Source of the DNA: Bacillota bacterium
GTDB taxonomy: Bacteria > Bacillota > UBA4882 > UBA10575
Assembly (NCBI GenBank): GCA_012838955.1
Contig: DUOH01000027.1
Location: 1 to 64,000, forward strand
DNA: 64,000 bases
Reading direction: 5' to 3'
Both the position numbers and the translations under genes were made by a program. Each line of letters begins with the position of its first letter. Within the stretch, counting starts at the first letter, position 1. The notes under the pieces are model-generated. The model ran no database searches, had not been told where the DNA came from, and saw nothing but the letters and a program-made list of their open reading frames with translations. Positions 51,889-61,740 of this stretch are shown in pieces.

Positions 51889-53028
51889 TTACTTTCCCAA
51901 TTCGCTCAGAACTTCCTTTAGAGCCTTGAGGAACCTTTCATTCTGTTCCTCAGTACCGACGGTTACTCTTATATATTTAGGCAAACCGAAGATATCTCCG
52001 GTACGCACAATCACCCCTTTCTCCAACATGCGCTGGAAGACGTCCTTGGAATGATATGGAGTGGCAAAGAGAATAAAATTGGCCTGTGTCGGCACATAGT
52101 CCAAGCCCAGTTCAGTAAAGCCCGCGGTCAGGAAGGCGATTCCGTCCTGGTTGAGTTTTTTACTTTTCGCCAAAAACTCCGTATCCTCCAGGGCCGCTCT
52201 GGCGGCGGCTTGCGCCGGAATGTTCACGTTGAATGGTTCTTTGACCCTATTGAGGTAAGAAATCAACCCGGCGGCGCCAATCCCATAGCCCACACGGAGC
52301 CCGGCCAGCCCGTAAATCTTGGAAAAAGTCCGCAGTACCAGTACGCGTCCGTCTCCAATATAGTCTATACCGTCCGGATAAGCCGGATCCTCCACATACT
52401 CAAAGTATGCCTGGTCCAGCACGATCAGCACTTGCGACGGAACGGAGGAGATAAACTTCTCCAGTTCATCCTTGGTAATCATCGTGCCGGTAGGATTATT
52501 GGGGTTGCAGATAAAAACAGCTTTGGTCCGCTCAGTGACGGCAGCCGCCATCTGTTCCAGGTCGTGTCCGAAGTCTTGTCCAGCCGGTGCCCGGCGTATC
52601 TTGGCTCCCATCAGGTGTGCGGCATAGGCATACTCCCCGAAGGTATGCTCGGAGATGACCACCTCATCACCAGGGCGGAAAAAGGCCTCCGCCAACAACT
52701 TGATGATCTCATCTGAACCATTGCCGATGATCAGTTCTTCTACTTTCACCCCGAGTTTCGCCGCTAACGCCTGTTTTAAGTAAAAGCTGTTGCCATCCGG
52801 ATAAATGTGCAACTCCGACAAGACTTCACTCACAGCGGTCCGGCCCTTGGGGGAGGGCCCTAAGGGGTTCTCGTTGGAAGCCAGTTTAATCACGTCCGTA
52901 ATCCCCAGTTCCCGTCGGACCTCATCCACTGGTTTTCCCGGTACGTAGGGACTGATCTCCAAAATTTCTCTGCGGATTAACGAATCATACTCCCACGCCC
53001 GGTTGTTCTTAAGTATTTTCTCTTCCAT
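51889..53028 (-). CDS. hisC: histidinol-phosphate/aromatic aminotransferase
   Basis: This 379-aa PLP aminotransferase has IKLASNENPLGPSPKG, ICNPNNPTGTMI, LVLDQAYFEYV, RTFSKIYGLAGLRVGYGI and an RTGDIFGLP ending. It is HisC-type. In Firmicute aromatic operons HisC also transaminates 4-hydroxyphenylpyruvate and phenylpyruvate (known in B. subtilis), which fits the position between aroH and aroF. No other his gene is in the window. The ATG at 53028 follows AGGTGGTG; the 12-bp longer frame from GTG is not needed. Confidence 0.92.
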   Translation of the reverse strand: MEEKILKNNRAWEYDSLIRREILEISPYVPGKPVDEVRRELGITDVIKLASNENPLGPSPKGRTAVSEVLSELHIYPDGNSFYLKQALAAKLGVKVEELIIGNGSDEIIKLLAEAFFRPGDEVVISEHTFGEYAYAAHLMGAKIRRAPAGQDFGHDLEQMAAAVTERTKAVFICNPNNPTGTMITKDELEKFISSVPSQVLIVLDQAYFEYVEDPAYPDGIDYIGDGRVLVLRTFSKIYGLAGLRVGYGIGAAGLISYLNRVKEPFNVNIPAQAAARAALEDTEFLAKSKKLNQDGIAFLTAGFTELGLDYVPTQANFILFATPYHSKDVFQRMLEKGVIVRTGDIFGLPKYIRVTVGTEEQNERFLKALKEVLSELGK

Positions 53029-53054
53029 TAAACGCACCACCTATCAAATTAATG

Positions 53055-53073
53055 AATTAATTAATTAATTAAT
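53055..53073. repeat. AATT tetranucleotide tract
   Basis: AATT repeats nearly five times within an AT-only stretch of about 55 bp (53041-53095) just before hisC, in the 62 bp between the phosphatase and hisC genes. It may be a slippage-prone tract. It is not a promoter in any usual sense. Confidence 0.7.
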
Positions 53074-53090
53074 CTATATTAATTGGTAAA

Positions 53091-53642
53091 TTAATTAAAT
53101 CGCCAGTTCCCATCGGCAAATACCACTTCTACCGTTTCCGCGTTGGCCACAGTCCTCTCCTCGGTCTGCAGAGACTGGGCAAAAAACGCTTTGAGCAATC
53201 CGCCGTGTGTCACCACGATCATCCGCCGTCCTTCAAAGATCCGGGCTAAAAAGGAGAAGGCCTGCTCCGCCCGGCTCCTTAGCTCCGCTTTACTTTCCAA
53301 ACCCGGTAGCTCTCTCTCCGGACGCGACCCCGGATAGGCTACTTCCACTTGCGCTTGGTTCATACCCTCCAAGGGGCCGAAAGATCTCTCCCGTAATTTC
53401 GGAAAGAACAAAACCTCCAACCCAAGCTCGTGCCCGATAATCTCCGCAGTCTCCCTGGCCCGTTTCAAGTCACTGGCGACAATCCCTTCCCATCCCCGCC
53501 CCTGTAGTCTTCTGGCGGCCTCTTCCACCTCTCTCCTACCATCTGCGTTCAGTCTGGTGTCTGTCCACCCCTGGATCCTGCCTTCGACATTCCAATCGGT
53601 TGATCCGTGTCGTACTAAACAGAATACCGTCTGCTGGGGCAA
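53091..53642 (-). CDS. histidine phosphatase family protein
   Basis: This protein has the phosphoglycerate-mutase/acid-phosphatase motif CLVRHGSTDWN (near residues 10-20) and the second histidine in VVTHGGLL, RERSFGPLEG between. It is about 183 aa and probably a small-molecule phosphatase. Family members act on phosphoserine, cobalamin intermediates or sugar phosphates; the substrate here is open. TTG at 53642 lies four bases after the aroH stop and is my choice, since a longer frame to 53696 runs into aroH. Its place in an aromatic operon is unusual. Confidence 0.85.
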   Translation of the reverse strand: MPQQTVFCLVRHGSTDWNVEGRIQGWTDTRLNADGRREVEEAARRLQGRGWEGIVASDLKRARETAEIIGHELGLEVLFFPKLRERSFGPLEGMNQAQVEVAYPGSRPERELPGLESKAELRSRAEQAFSFLARIFEGRRMIVVTHGGLLKAFFAQSLQTEERTVANAETVEVVFADGNWRFN

Positions 53643-53646
53643 GGTG

Positions 53647-54012
53647 TTACTTCGCCCAGTCCGGCCGGAGTTTTTTTGCTTCGTGCAGATAAACATGGTG
53701 AATCTCCTCCAAGCTTGACTTCGTATAGTAATGGATCAGTACGCGGATGCACTTAGGCAAAGCCCCGGGCGCCTGCATCTCCATGGTGTCCAGTAACGGA
53801 AGCTTCGTATAACCCAAGAGACGAACGGCTTCCGCTGGAAAAGCCGCGGTCAAGTCCGGTGTGACTGTAAAGATGGCGCTGACTAAATCATCCGGCTTGA
53901 TCCTGTTTTCCTCGATAATCTTTGAAAACATTTCCTTCGTCGCCAAGAGGATCTCTTGGCGTTCATCCTTTTGTACGGTGGTTGCTCCTCTCACCGCTCT
54001 GACTCTTTTCAT
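53647..54012 (-). CDS. aroH: chorismate mutase, AroH type
   Basis: The 121-aa protein is a monofunctional AroH chorismate mutase: VRAVRGATTVQKDERQEIL, SAIFTVTPDLTAAFPAEAVR, LPLLDTMEMQ and PKCIRVLIHYY with catalytic Arg, Glu and Cys positions. It converts chorismate to prephenate. The ATG at 54012 follows GGAGGAACA; a longer frame adds nine unconserved residues. It is the second gene of the operon, after hutP. Confidence 0.95.
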   Translation of the reverse strand: MKRVRAVRGATTVQKDERQEILLATKEMFSKIIEENRIKPDDLVSAIFTVTPDLTAAFPAEAVRLLGYTKLPLLDTMEMQAPGALPKCIRVLIHYYTKSSLEEIHHVYLHEAKKLRPDWAK

Positions 54013-54050
54013 TGTTCCTCCGGTTGCTTGGATATTCATCTTTTCTCAGC

Positions 54051-54461
54051 TCAAATCGCCCTATGTCCGAGCCCAACCGCTACTTCATCTAGGTGCAACA
54101 TGCCAATGGCGCAAAAAACCGCCACACTGACGTGGTCTCCATGGCGGGCTAAGCCGATCTTTCCGCCGATACTCAAACCCAAAGCCTTTGGCAAGACTTG
54201 GAGCAGCGCTTCATGAGTGGCGCCCGCCACCGCCCCCTCCTCGGCATGCACGTCTCTAATCAGAAACTCCCTCTTTCCGGCCACGACCGCCCGTTCGATG
54301 ATGGTCTTCACGGATTGGGTAGAATCTCCGCCGAAATCCACAGCCGCCCCTCTAATCTCCTGATTACGCAGTTCTTCCTTGAGTTTCTTCTCTTCTTCCC
54401 GGGAAGCTGTCATCGCCATCGCCAAAGCGGCTCTGGCCACTTGCTTACTACCCCTCTCCAT
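54051..54461 (-). CDS. hutP: HutP-family RNA-binding antiterminator
   Basis: The 136-aa protein matches HutP over its length: EEKKLKEELRNQEIRGAAVDFGGDS, then GKREFLIRDVHAEEGAVAGATHEAL and the signature GKIGLARHGDHVSVAVFCAIGM. HutP hexamers in Bacillus bind L-histidine and Mg2+ and then bind UAG-rich RNA to prevent termination in the histidine-use operon. Here it leads an aromatic synthesis operon including hisC and no hut catabolic gene. The start ATG at 54461 follows GGAGGTGAGC. It may bind its own leader (inference). Confidence 0.9.
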   Translation of the reverse strand: MERGSKQVARAALAMAMTASREEEKKLKEELRNQEIRGAAVDFGGDSTQSVKTIIERAVVAGKREFLIRDVHAEEGAVAGATHEALLQVLPKALGLSIGGKIGLARHGDHVSVAVFCAIGMLHLDEVAVGLGHRAI

Positions 54462-54690
54462 GCTGCGCTCACCTCCATAATTAAAAAACACTCCAGGAGA
54501 CGTCATGACCTTGCGGTCATTTTAAGATCCGATTGCCCGGATCATTGGTAAAAAACCTCCAACCCGTTAAAGCCTTACGCATCCCGAAAAGGGCTAAACG
54601 TACGGCGCGGTCTGGAGGCGCTCTCACGGAGTGCCTGACTGTTATGGGATTTTTGCACTACCGTCCTACCGCAAAACCGATCTTTATATC
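54462..54690 (-). promoter_or_regulatory. structured leader of the hutP-aro operon
   Basis: This is the transcribed leader upstream of hutP. On the minus strand CCTCCA-G-ACC (54609-54618) can pair with GGT-TGGAGG (54556-54564), and a T run follows at 54550-54555; the loop contains an inner hairpin AGCCC...GGCT. Nearer the gene, ATGACC, loop, GGTCAT (54506-54521) has a GCAA tetraloop. Two TAG triplets (54666-54668 and 54658-54660) lie 5 nt apart upstream. The layout fits a regulated terminator, and a HutP target is possible but not shown. I see no T-box motif. Confidence 0.5.
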
Positions 54691-54719
54691 AATCTAGCAT
54701 AGAATGGCTGATTTGGCAA
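54691..54719 (-). promoter_or_regulatory. promoter of the hutP-aro operon
   Basis: On the minus strand TTGCCA (54714-54719), a 17-bp spacer and TAGATT (54691-54696) form a reasonable sigma-A promoter. It lies about 230 bp before the hutP start. Confidence 0.6.
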
Positions 54720-54894
54720 GCCTCTCCAAGAGGAGGGGCCGTCTTTCCGCGTCCGTCTTTCAACGCCCGTATTTCGTCCGGGCGGAAGCAACAAAAGTTT
54801 AAACCGGGAGCAGCGTACAGACGGACAGGACCGAGAAGAAAACCGGGGACGACTATGGTAAAGACGGCTCCTCCAGCCTGTCCACTAAGGAAAG

Positions 54895-54914
54895 GACCCA
54901 CCGAAGGGTGGATC
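54895..54914 (-). terminator. terminator after the patatin gene
   Basis: ATCCACC and GGTGGGT-type arms (on the minus strand) pair over 7 bp across a short loop, followed by TCCTTT. The stem is 24 bp after the patatin stop. The T-run is weak. Confidence 0.55.
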
Positions 54915-54937
54915 AGATTTAGATCTGACACCCCGGA

Positions 54938-55816
54938 CTATGAGGTGAAGCGCTCCACCTCCTGTAGTCCGGCAGGGCTTTTTCCGGGCAAAGGTCCGTC
55001 CGGGCCTGTTTGCTCATGGAGATCTTGACCAAGATGATGTTCGGTTTCGAGCAAGGCCCTAATCTGTGGCAGATACCGGAGGGCCGCTTCTTCCCCCTTT
55101 CTGATACAATCGGCGGCCCGGTGAAACTGGCCGGTGCCCACATTAAGAATTTCGGCCTTAATCACCAGGTCGGCCTCTTGGACCTGGCTTTGATTGAGTT
55201 TTCTCCCCATGATATCCATGGTTTTCAGGAGAATCTCCACAAAGTTTTTGGGCGGCAAAGGATTAGGTCCGGCGGAAACATCAACGGCGATCACCAGATC
55301 CGCGCCCATCCGCCGGGCGGCCTTGACCGGGACATTAGCCACCACCCCTCCGTCCACCAGTAACTTTCCGTTGTGCTTTACTGGGGTAAAGACCCCGGGA
55401 ATAGAAATGGAGGCCCTGACTGCCAACTCCACATCGCCTGTTTTAAAGATGACCTCATCACCGGTTAACAGATCAGTGGCAGTAATCCAGACCGGAGGAT
55501 CCAACTCCTCCAGTTTCTTATTTTTACTCAATAGTTTGACCACGGAGATGATCCGTTGGCCGCTAATCAGACCCAATCTGGGAAAACGCAGATCAAATAA
55601 GTGTTCCCAACTGATCCTCTCTGCCAGTTGCGTAAGGTATTTGAGGCTGCCACCGGCGGAATAAGCCGCCGCCACCACTGCGCCCATACTGGTTCCAGCC
55701 AAAAAGTCAATGGGGATCCGTTCCCGCTCCAAGACGCGCAATACTCCTAAATGCGCCAGGCCGCGCGCTCCTCCTCCGCCCAACGCCCATGCGATTCGTG
55801 GTCTGCCGGTTATCAT
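54938..55816 (-). CDS. patatin-like phospholipase/esterase
   Basis: The 292-aa protein is of the RssA/NTE patatin type: oxyanion loop GGGGARGLAHLG, nucleophile elbow GTSMG (about residues 40-44), and catalytic DGG in VDGGVVANVPV. It hydrolyses lipid or acyl esters. No signal peptide is present. The ATG at 55816 follows GGAGGTGCG; a longer frame from 55828 is less likely. It lies 15 bp after lonB on the same strand. Its last 50 residues are polar and less conserved. Confidence 0.92.
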   Translation of the reverse strand: MITGRPRIAWALGGGGARGLAHLGVLRVLERERIPIDFLAGTSMGAVVAAAYSAGGSLKYLTQLAERISWEHLFDLRFPRLGLISGQRIISVVKLLSKNKKLEELDPPVWITATDLLTGDEVIFKTGDVELAVRASISIPGVFTPVKHNGKLLVDGGVVANVPVKAARRMGADLVIAVDVSAGPNPLPPKNFVEILLKTMDIMGRKLNQSQVQEADLVIKAEILNVGTGQFHRAADCIRKGEEAALRYLPQIRALLETEHHLGQDLHEQTGPDGPLPGKSPAGLQEVERFTS

Positions 55817-55830
55817 TCGCACCTCCATTC

Positions 55831-57531
55831 TCAGGCGATCACCAGTTGCTCCTTGCCCGGCGCCTGATTAACCTGGTCGGCCCCTTCAGGAGCACGCCGT
55901 TCCGCTGGGTGTTCCTTGGAAAGCAGCGCCAACTTGACTACCTCTTCAATTCTGGTCACCGGGATAATCTTCACCGCCTCTTCTTCGGCGAATCTATCCT
56001 GCCAATTCTCTCTGGGGATGATCACCCGCTCCACACCGGCCTCTTTCGCCGCCCTGATCTTGGGAACCACCCCGCCGATGGGCATGACATGCCCGAGAAT
56101 GGAGACTTCACCCGTCATCGCCAGCCGGTTATCCACCGGCTGATTGGTGATGGCTGAATAGATGGCGGTCACCAAAGTAATCCCGGCGGACGGCCCATCC
56201 AGAGGCACCCCTCCGGGGAAATTGATATGCAGATCATAATTTTCACAATTTACCTTCAAAAATCGCCGCAACACGGTCAGGACGTTTTCCACGGACCCTT
56301 TAGCCATGCTTTTTCTCCGCACTGTCCGGCCGTACTCGCCCATTTCTTCTTCTTCGATCATGCCCGTGGTAATAACCTTTCCCCTGCCTTTTTCTACCGG
56401 AATTGCGGCCACTTCCACCTCCACCACAGTACCCATATTGGGACCGTAAACCGCCAGGCCGTTGGCATAGCCAATCTGAGGTTTCGGCGGTACTTTCTTT
56501 TCCGGCCTGGGCGCATACTGGCCGCTGCTGACCACCCACTCCAGATCCTTCTTCTCAATAGTTTGGCGCCCATCGGTTAAGGCTAGACCGGCGGCGATCT
56601 GAATCATATTCACCGCATCCCGGCCGTTACTGGCGTACTTGGTTAAGACCTCCATTCCACCGACTGCTAAGTTAAAACCTATCTTTTTCAGCGCATTATA
56701 AGCTATTTTCTTTATCTCTTCCGCGGTCAGGCACTGAAAGAAAATCTCAACGCATCGGGAGCGAATGGCTGGCGGAATCTCCTGCGGCATCCTGGTGGTC
56801 GCCCCTACCAAGCGGAAATCCGCTGGTAACCCCCGTTGAAAAATGTCATGAATATGGTTGGGAATATTGGTATCCTCCGAGCTGTAATAGGCGCTCTCCA
56901 GAAAGACCTTTCTGTCTTCCAGCACCTTTAGTAGTTTATTCATTTGGACTGGATGAAGTTCACCGATTTCATCAATAAAGAGCACTCCTCCATGGGCCTT
57001 AGTTACCGCCCCGGGTTTGGGTTGTGGTATCCCGGCCATACCCAGGGGCCCGGCCCCTTGGTAAATAGGATCATGAACGGACCCAATTAACGGATCAGCG
57101 ATTCCCCGGTCATCGAAACGGGCGGTGGTAGCGTCCAACTCCACAAACTTGGCCTGCGGCTTAAAGGGAGAGAGCGGATTCTTCTTGGCCTCTTCCAGCA
57201 CCACCCGGGCGGCGGCAGTCTTCCCCACCCCGGGCGGACCATAAATCAACACGTGCTGGGGGTTGGGTCCGCATAGAGCCGCCCGTAAACCTTTGAGCCC
57301 GTCTTCCTGTCCGATAATCTCCTGTAGGTTTGTGGGCCTGGTTTTTTCCGCCAAGGGTTCGGACAGGGAGATACTGCGCAGGCGTTGCAGGCGTTCCATT
57401 TCTTTCTTGGATTCCCGGTCGACCGCAACTTTATTCGTCTGCTGGCTTCGCAGAAGGTTCCAAAAATATAAACCGATGACGATCGCGAAGAAAAAGTTGA
57501 CAAAGACCATCAACGAAGTGATAAAGTCCAT
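55831..57531 (-). CDS. lonB: ATP-dependent protease LonB
   Basis: The 566-aa protein has one N-terminal membrane helix (about residues 5-26), a AAA+ domain with Walker A YGPPGVGKTAAAR and VLFIDEIGELHP, and a C-terminal Lon protease domain. The catalytic serine lies in VPLDGPSAGITLVTA and the lysine in IGGVVPKIRAAKEAG. It is the bacillar LonB, known from the forespore under sigma-F. The gene lies between clpX and a patatin gene. Its ATG follows AAGGAGGC. Confidence 0.95.
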   Translation of the reverse strand: MDFITSLMVFVNFFFAIVIGLYFWNLLRSQQTNKVAVDRESKKEMERLQRLRSISLSEPLAEKTRPTNLQEIIGQEDGLKGLRAALCGPNPQHVLIYGPPGVGKTAAARVVLEEAKKNPLSPFKPQAKFVELDATTARFDDRGIADPLIGSVHDPIYQGAGPLGMAGIPQPKPGAVTKAHGGVLFIDEIGELHPVQMNKLLKVLEDRKVFLESAYYSSEDTNIPNHIHDIFQRGLPADFRLVGATTRMPQEIPPAIRSRCVEIFFQCLTAEEIKKIAYNALKKIGFNLAVGGMEVLTKYASNGRDAVNMIQIAAGLALTDGRQTIEKKDLEWVVSSGQYAPRPEKKVPPKPQIGYANGLAVYGPNMGTVVEVEVAAIPVEKGRGKVITTGMIEEEEMGEYGRTVRRKSMAKGSVENVLTVLRRFLKVNCENYDLHINFPGGVPLDGPSAGITLVTAIYSAITNQPVDNRLAMTGEVSILGHVMPIGGVVPKIRAAKEAGVERVIIPRENWQDRFAEEEAVKIIPVTRIEEVVKLALLSKEHPAERRAPEGADQVNQAPGKEQLVIA

Positions 57532-57641
57532 TATCCAGCCTCCTTGCGTAGATTTCTACCAGTATTATCTACCAAACCGCAGGAGGATATCCGGTAATTA
57601 AGCCAGTGCAGACTGAAAAGAGAAAAGAGAATAGTATAGAA

Positions 57642-57674
57642 AAAACCCGGCAGGCAGCGCCTGTCGGGTTTTTA
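57642..57674 (-). terminator. terminator after clpX
   Basis: A stem with arms AACCCGGCAGGC and GCCTGTCGGGTT is flanked by A runs on one side and T runs on the other. It can work in both directions. It lies about 115 bp after the clpX stop and upstream of lonB. Confidence 0.85.
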
Positions 57675-57789
57675 AACTTGAGATTACGCCTTAAACTAGG
57701 CCAGACTTGGCTTCACAATCAATTAGGACCAAGCCACCATGTAGGAAGCAAGCCGCAGCGTGCCAAGATCTGACGCCACTGCTGAGAAC

Positions 57790-59058
57790 CTACGCCGACT
57801 CCTCTTTCTTCTTCTTCTTCTTCTGTTCCACACTGGTGGTAATGATCGCTTCTTTCCCCTCTTCCACCATTTCTTTGGTAATTACTACCTTCTTGATATC
57901 CGATCTGGAAGGGATTTCGAACATCAGATCCGTCATCAGCTTTTCAATGATTGCCCGTAGGCCTCTGGCGCCGGTATTACGGGCGATGGCCAACCGGGCG
58001 ATGGCAGTCAAAGCCTCCGGAGTGAACTCCAATTCCACCCCGTCAAGTTCCAGCACTTTTTTGTACTGCTTAACCAAGGCGTTCTTGGGTTCCACCAGGA
58101 TCTTGACTAAGGCGTTTTCATCAAGGGCGTCAAGGGTGACCACAATCGGGAGCCTGCCGACGAACTCCGGTATTAAGCCGAATTTCAGCAGATCTTCGGG
58201 CATTCCTTGGCGTAAAATTTCACCCACTTGCTTCTTCTGACGCGGCTGAATATCTGCGCCGAAGCCCATAACCTTCTTCCCGATTCTTTTCTCGATGATC
58301 TTTTCCAAGCCGTCAAACGCCCCGCCACAGATGAACAAGATGTTGGTGGTATCCAATTGAATGAATTCCTGGTGCGGATGTTTCCGGCCGCCCTGCGGCG
58401 GTACGGAGGCCACGGTTCCTTCTAAAATCTTGAGTAAAGCCTGTTGCACTCCTTCCCCGGAGACATCGCGGGTAATGGACGGGTTCTCTGACTTCCTGGC
58501 AATCTTGTCGACTTCATCTATATAAACAATGCCCTTCTCCGCCTTATCCACATCATAATCAGCAGCTTGAATCAGTTTCAGCAGAATATTCTCAACGTCC
58601 TCCCCAACATAACCGGCTTCCGTCAGGGAAGTGGCGTCCGCAATGGCGAACGGTACGTTCAAAATCTTCGCCAAAGTCTGGGCCAGCAGTGTCTTCCCGC
58701 TTCCGGTCGGTCCTAAAAGGAGGATATTGCTCTTTTGAAGCTCTACGTCATCAAAGTGTTCTCCAGAATTTATCCTTTTATAATGGTTATAGACGGCCAC
58801 GGACAAGGTTTTTTTGGCCTCCTCCTGACCGATGACATACGAGTTTAATATATCATAAATCTCTTTGGGTTTGGGAATATTACCCAAATCGAAAGAGACC
58901 TCATCATTCAATTCCTCGTCAATAATCTCGTTACATAGCTCGATACACTCATCACAGATATACACACCGGGGCCGGCGATTAATTTCTTTACTTGTTCCT
59001 GAGCTTTCCCGCAGAAAGAACACTTGAGCTGCCCTTTTTCATCGCCGAATTTAAACAT
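57790..59058 (-). CDS. clpX: ATP-dependent Clp protease ATPase subunit ClpX
   Basis: The 422-aa unfoldase has the N-terminal zinc finger CSFCG...CDECIELC (about residues 12-42), Walker [14 protein letters not shown], Walker [13 protein letters not shown], and [18 protein letters not shown]. It feeds substrates into ClpP. The C-terminus ends in a lysine-rich run (about 8 Lys). AGGTGATGG precedes the ATG. It is 59 bp after clpP. Confidence 0.97.
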   Translation of the reverse strand: MFKFGDEKGQLKCSFCGKAQEQVKKLIAGPGVYICDECIELCNEIIDEELNDEVSFDLGNIPKPKEIYDILNSYVIGQEEAKKTLSVAVYNHYKRINSGEHFDDVELQKSNILLLGPTGSGKTLLAQTLAKILNVPFAIADATSLTEAGYVGEDVENILLKLIQAADYDVDKAEKGIVYIDEVDKIARKSENPSITRDVSGEGVQQALLKILEGTVASVPPQGGRKHPHQEFIQLDTTNILFICGGAFDGLEKIIEKRIGKKVMGFGADIQPRQKKQVGEILRQGMPEDLLKFGLIPEFVGRLPIVVTLDALDENALVKILVEPKNALVKQYKKVLELDGVELEFTPEALTAIARLAIARNTGARGLRAIIEKLMTDLMFEIPSRSDIKKVVITKEMVEEGKEAIITTSVEQKKKKKKEESA

Positions 59059-59117
59059 TCCATCACCTCTTTCTTGGAATTGAGACTGAGGTCACCAGGA
59101 CTATTCACGCGGCGGGT

Positions 59118-59699
59118 CTATCTCTGGTAGAAAATATGATCGATGATCCCGTATTCCTTGGTCTCTTCCGCGCTCATCCAATAATTTCTGTCCACATCCT
59201 TGACGATTCTTTCCATTGGTTGCCCGGTATGCTTGGCCAGTATTCCGTTGGTTACTTCCCGTAATTTCAAGATCTCCCGCGCTTGAATCTCAATATCCGC
59301 AGCCTGCCCCTCGGCGCCGCCGGAGGGCTGATGAATCATTACCCTGGAGTTGGGGAGGGCAAACCGCTTACCCTTCGTACCGGCGGCCAATAAAAGCGCG
59401 GCCATACTGGCGGCAATCCCCATACAGATTGTAGAAACTTGTGGTTTTATATACTGCATGCAGTCATAAATGGCCAACCCGGAATAGACTACCCCTCCGG
59501 GACTATTTATATAGATGGATATATCCTTATCCGGGTCTTCACTCTCCAAGAAGAGCATTTGAGCGATGACCAAATTGGCCACATTGTCATCGATGGGACT
59601 ACCGATAAAGATGATCCTGTCCTTTAAGAGGCGGGAATAGATGTCATAAGCCCGTTCCCCCCGGTTAGTCTGTTCCACCACCATCGGTACTAAATTCAT
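59118..59699 (-). CDS. clpP: ATP-dependent Clp protease proteolytic subunit ClpP
   Basis: A 193-aa ClpP with [23 protein letters not shown], the catalytic serine in [16 protein letters not shown] and histidine in [16 protein letters not shown], and the aspartate near DVDRNYWMS. The ATG overlaps the stop of the trigger factor gene (ATGA). Together with clpX and tig it forms the usual tig-clpP-clpX order. Confidence 0.97.
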   Translation of the reverse strand: MNLVPMVVEQTNRGERAYDIYSRLLKDRIIFIGSPIDDNVANLVIAQMLFLESEDPDKDISIYINSPGGVVYSGLAIYDCMQYIKPQVSTICMGIAASMAALLLAAGTKGKRFALPNSRVMIHQPSGGAEGQAADIEIQAREILKLREVTNGILAKHTGQPMERIVKDVDRNYWMSAEETKEYGIIDHIFYQR

Positions 59700-61030
59700 T
59701 TTGCTTCCACCACCTTGTCGGAGTCTTCCTCTTTTTGCACAGGTTCAGCATTTTCCACCAAAAATTTAATGGTCTTTTCTCTCATCAAAGAGGATTTGAT
59801 CCCTTCCGCCACTTGCGGACGCTGCATCCTTTTGCGTAATTCGGTTCTTTGCTGCTCCGGGTAGTACAATAAAGTCTCTTCGATCCGTTTATTAATTTCG
59901 TCATCAGTGACGCTAATCCCTTCTGCTTTCCTGATAGAAGAAAGAACCAAATCCGTCTTGACCCGCTGTTCCGCTTCAGCCCGCAGATTCTGTCGGAATT
60001 CTTCCTCCGTCTTTTGGACCGCGCTAAGGTACTCCTCTAATTTTATCCCTCTATGCCCCAGATCATGCTCAATATCGTGGAGGAAATGATCCAATTCCCT
60101 CTCCACCAGCTTCTCCGGGACCTCCACCTGTGCTTTCTTGACCACTTCACCAAGAACAGCACGCTCAAAGCCGTGTTTCGCCTCGTGCTCGGCGGCCTGT
60201 TCCATTCTTTTCTGCAGATCCTCGCGTAATTGCGCCATTGTTTCCGCCTGGCCCAAACTTTTGGCGAATTCATCATTGAGTTCCGGCAGTTCCTTCTGTT
60301 TGATATCATGGAGTTTTACCTTGAAGACAACCTCTTTACCGGCCAGTTCCGCATTGTGATAATCCTCCGGGAAGGTAGTGGTAATCTCCTTCTCACTACC
60401 GGGGGCCATCCCGACCAGTCCTTCCTCAAAACCGGGGATAAAGCGCTGGGCGCCTACTTCTACTGTGAATCCCTGCCCGGCGCCACCGGGAAAGGCCTTC
60501 CCGTCAATGTAGCCGTCAAAGTCAATTACGGCAAAATCCCCCTCTTCCACCGCTGCTTTTTCTACGGCCACCAATTCGGCGTGGCGCTCCCTGAGCGTTT
60601 GCAATTCCTTTTCCACATCTTCCGCAGTCACAACGGGAACGATCTTTTCCACTTTTAAACCTTTATATTCACCTAATTGAACTTCAGGCAGAACCTCTAC
60701 TTCCGCTTTGAAGATAAAAGGCTTTTCATCCTCAAAAGCCTGGACAATTTCGATTTTCGGCTCGTCAATGGGCTCCAGATCGTTTTCCAGCAGGGCAGTG
60801 TAGTATCCCTTAGAGACCAAGAACTCCATGGCCTCTTCATAGAGGACTTCCTTTCCGTAATGAAACTCCAATACCTTACGGGGAACCTTGCCCTTTCTGA
60901 ACCCTGGCACCGACACTTTCTTCACTACTTTTTTATAGGCATGGTCCAGGGCCTCGTCCACCTCTTGGGGTTCGGCGATCAGCTCCAAAGCTACTATATT
61001 ATTCTCCAATTTATTCAGGTTGGTCTGCAT
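59696..61030 (-). CDS. tig: trigger factor
   Basis: The 444-aa ribosome-bound chaperone has the N-terminal ribosome-binding part with [19 protein letters not shown], an FKBP-type PPIase domain (about 165-245, [17 protein letters not shown]) and the C-terminal helical arms (about 250-430). Length is normal. The ATG follows GAGGAGGAAATTTC. It is the first gene of tig-clpP-clpX. A weak AT-rich promoter region lies at about 61045-61065, without clear consensus. Confidence 0.97.
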   Translation of the reverse strand: MQTNLNKLENNIVALELIAEPQEVDEALDHAYKKVVKKVSVPGFRKGKVPRKVLEFHYGKEVLYEEAMEFLVSKGYYTALLENDLEPIDEPKIEIVQAFEDEKPFIFKAEVEVLPEVQLGEYKGLKVEKIVPVVTAEDVEKELQTLRERHAELVAVEKAAVEEGDFAVIDFDGYIDGKAFPGGAGQGFTVEVGAQRFIPGFEEGLVGMAPGSEKEITTTFPEDYHNAELAGKEVVFKVKLHDIKQKELPELNDEFAKSLGQAETMAQLREDLQKRMEQAAEHEAKHGFERAVLGEVVKKAQVEVPEKLVERELDHFLHDIEHDLGHRGIKLEEYLSAVQKTEEEFRQNLRAEAEQRVKTDLVLSSIRKAEGISVTDDEINKRIEETLLYYPEQQRTELRKRMQRPQVAEGIKSSLMREKTIKFLVENAEPVQKEEDSDKVVEAK

Positions 61031-61202
61031 GAAATTTCCTCCTCGTTGTAATCAATATAATATGTAACTGCCATTACCGTCTTGCCCGGAAGGGAAGACC
61101 CGGGCAAAAAAAGTGACTAAAGCGCAGTAAAGTCCCGATCCGGCAGTCAATAAACCATGCTTCATTTTATCCTTAATGCCGAAAGGTGTCAAGGAAAACA
61201 GA

Positions 61203-61225
61203 AAAAACGGCAAAAAGCCGTTTTT
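61203..61225 (-). terminator. terminator after tRNA-Leu (TAG)
   Basis: AAAAACGGC (61203-61211) and GCCGTTTTT (61217-61225) form a 9-bp stem with a 5-nt loop; T residues follow on the minus strand. It lies about 54 bp after the tRNA and may also serve plus-strand transcripts. Confidence 0.8.
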
Positions 61226-61278
61226 ATGCGGGTCAGTGCGGGTCAGTAAAGTTTCTGCGTCGAATGTCGAATAAGAAC

Positions 61279-61361
61279 TGGTGCGAGAGAGGGGACTTGA
61301 ACCCCTACGGTTGCCCACTAGATCCTAAGTCTAGCGCGTCTGCCAATTCCGCCACTCTCGC
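61279..61361 (-). tRNA. tRNA-Leu (TAG)
   Basis: An 83-nt class II tRNA with encoded CCA: acceptor GCGAGAG/CTCTCGC, anticodon loop CTTAGGA, variable arm TGGGCAACCG-like, T arm GGTTCAAGTCC. It is the second Leu tRNA in the window. Confidence 0.95.
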
Positions 61362-61740
61362 ATGTTTATCGACGAAGAACAACTCTTATTCCGACACAAC
61401 TCGCGCAAGATAAGACTAAAATTAATTATAGCACCAAATAGCAAACGCTGTCAAGAATCGGTCATAAAACAGGAAATAAAACTCATTAAGCCTTGAGTCT
61501 TATTAAGCATTACATTTATATTATCATAGAAATAGAACATCAACTCTGTCTCCTCTGCCGTCACCGCAGTAGAAAATTTCTGAATGATACCCTCTCGTAA
61601 ATCGATGGGTTTCTCCACTTTCAGACGATCCGAAAATGTCGAATAAATTTACAATTTCCGGAAAATCTGAATGCTATTGATAACCAGAAAGCGGTAATGG
61701 CTAAAAAATGGATATAAGTAAATAAAAAGTAAAATATTCC

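Noticed and set aside
54689-54931. 80-residue minus-strand frame in the hutP upstream region
   Set aside because: No ribosome site; it overlaps the promoter of the operon.
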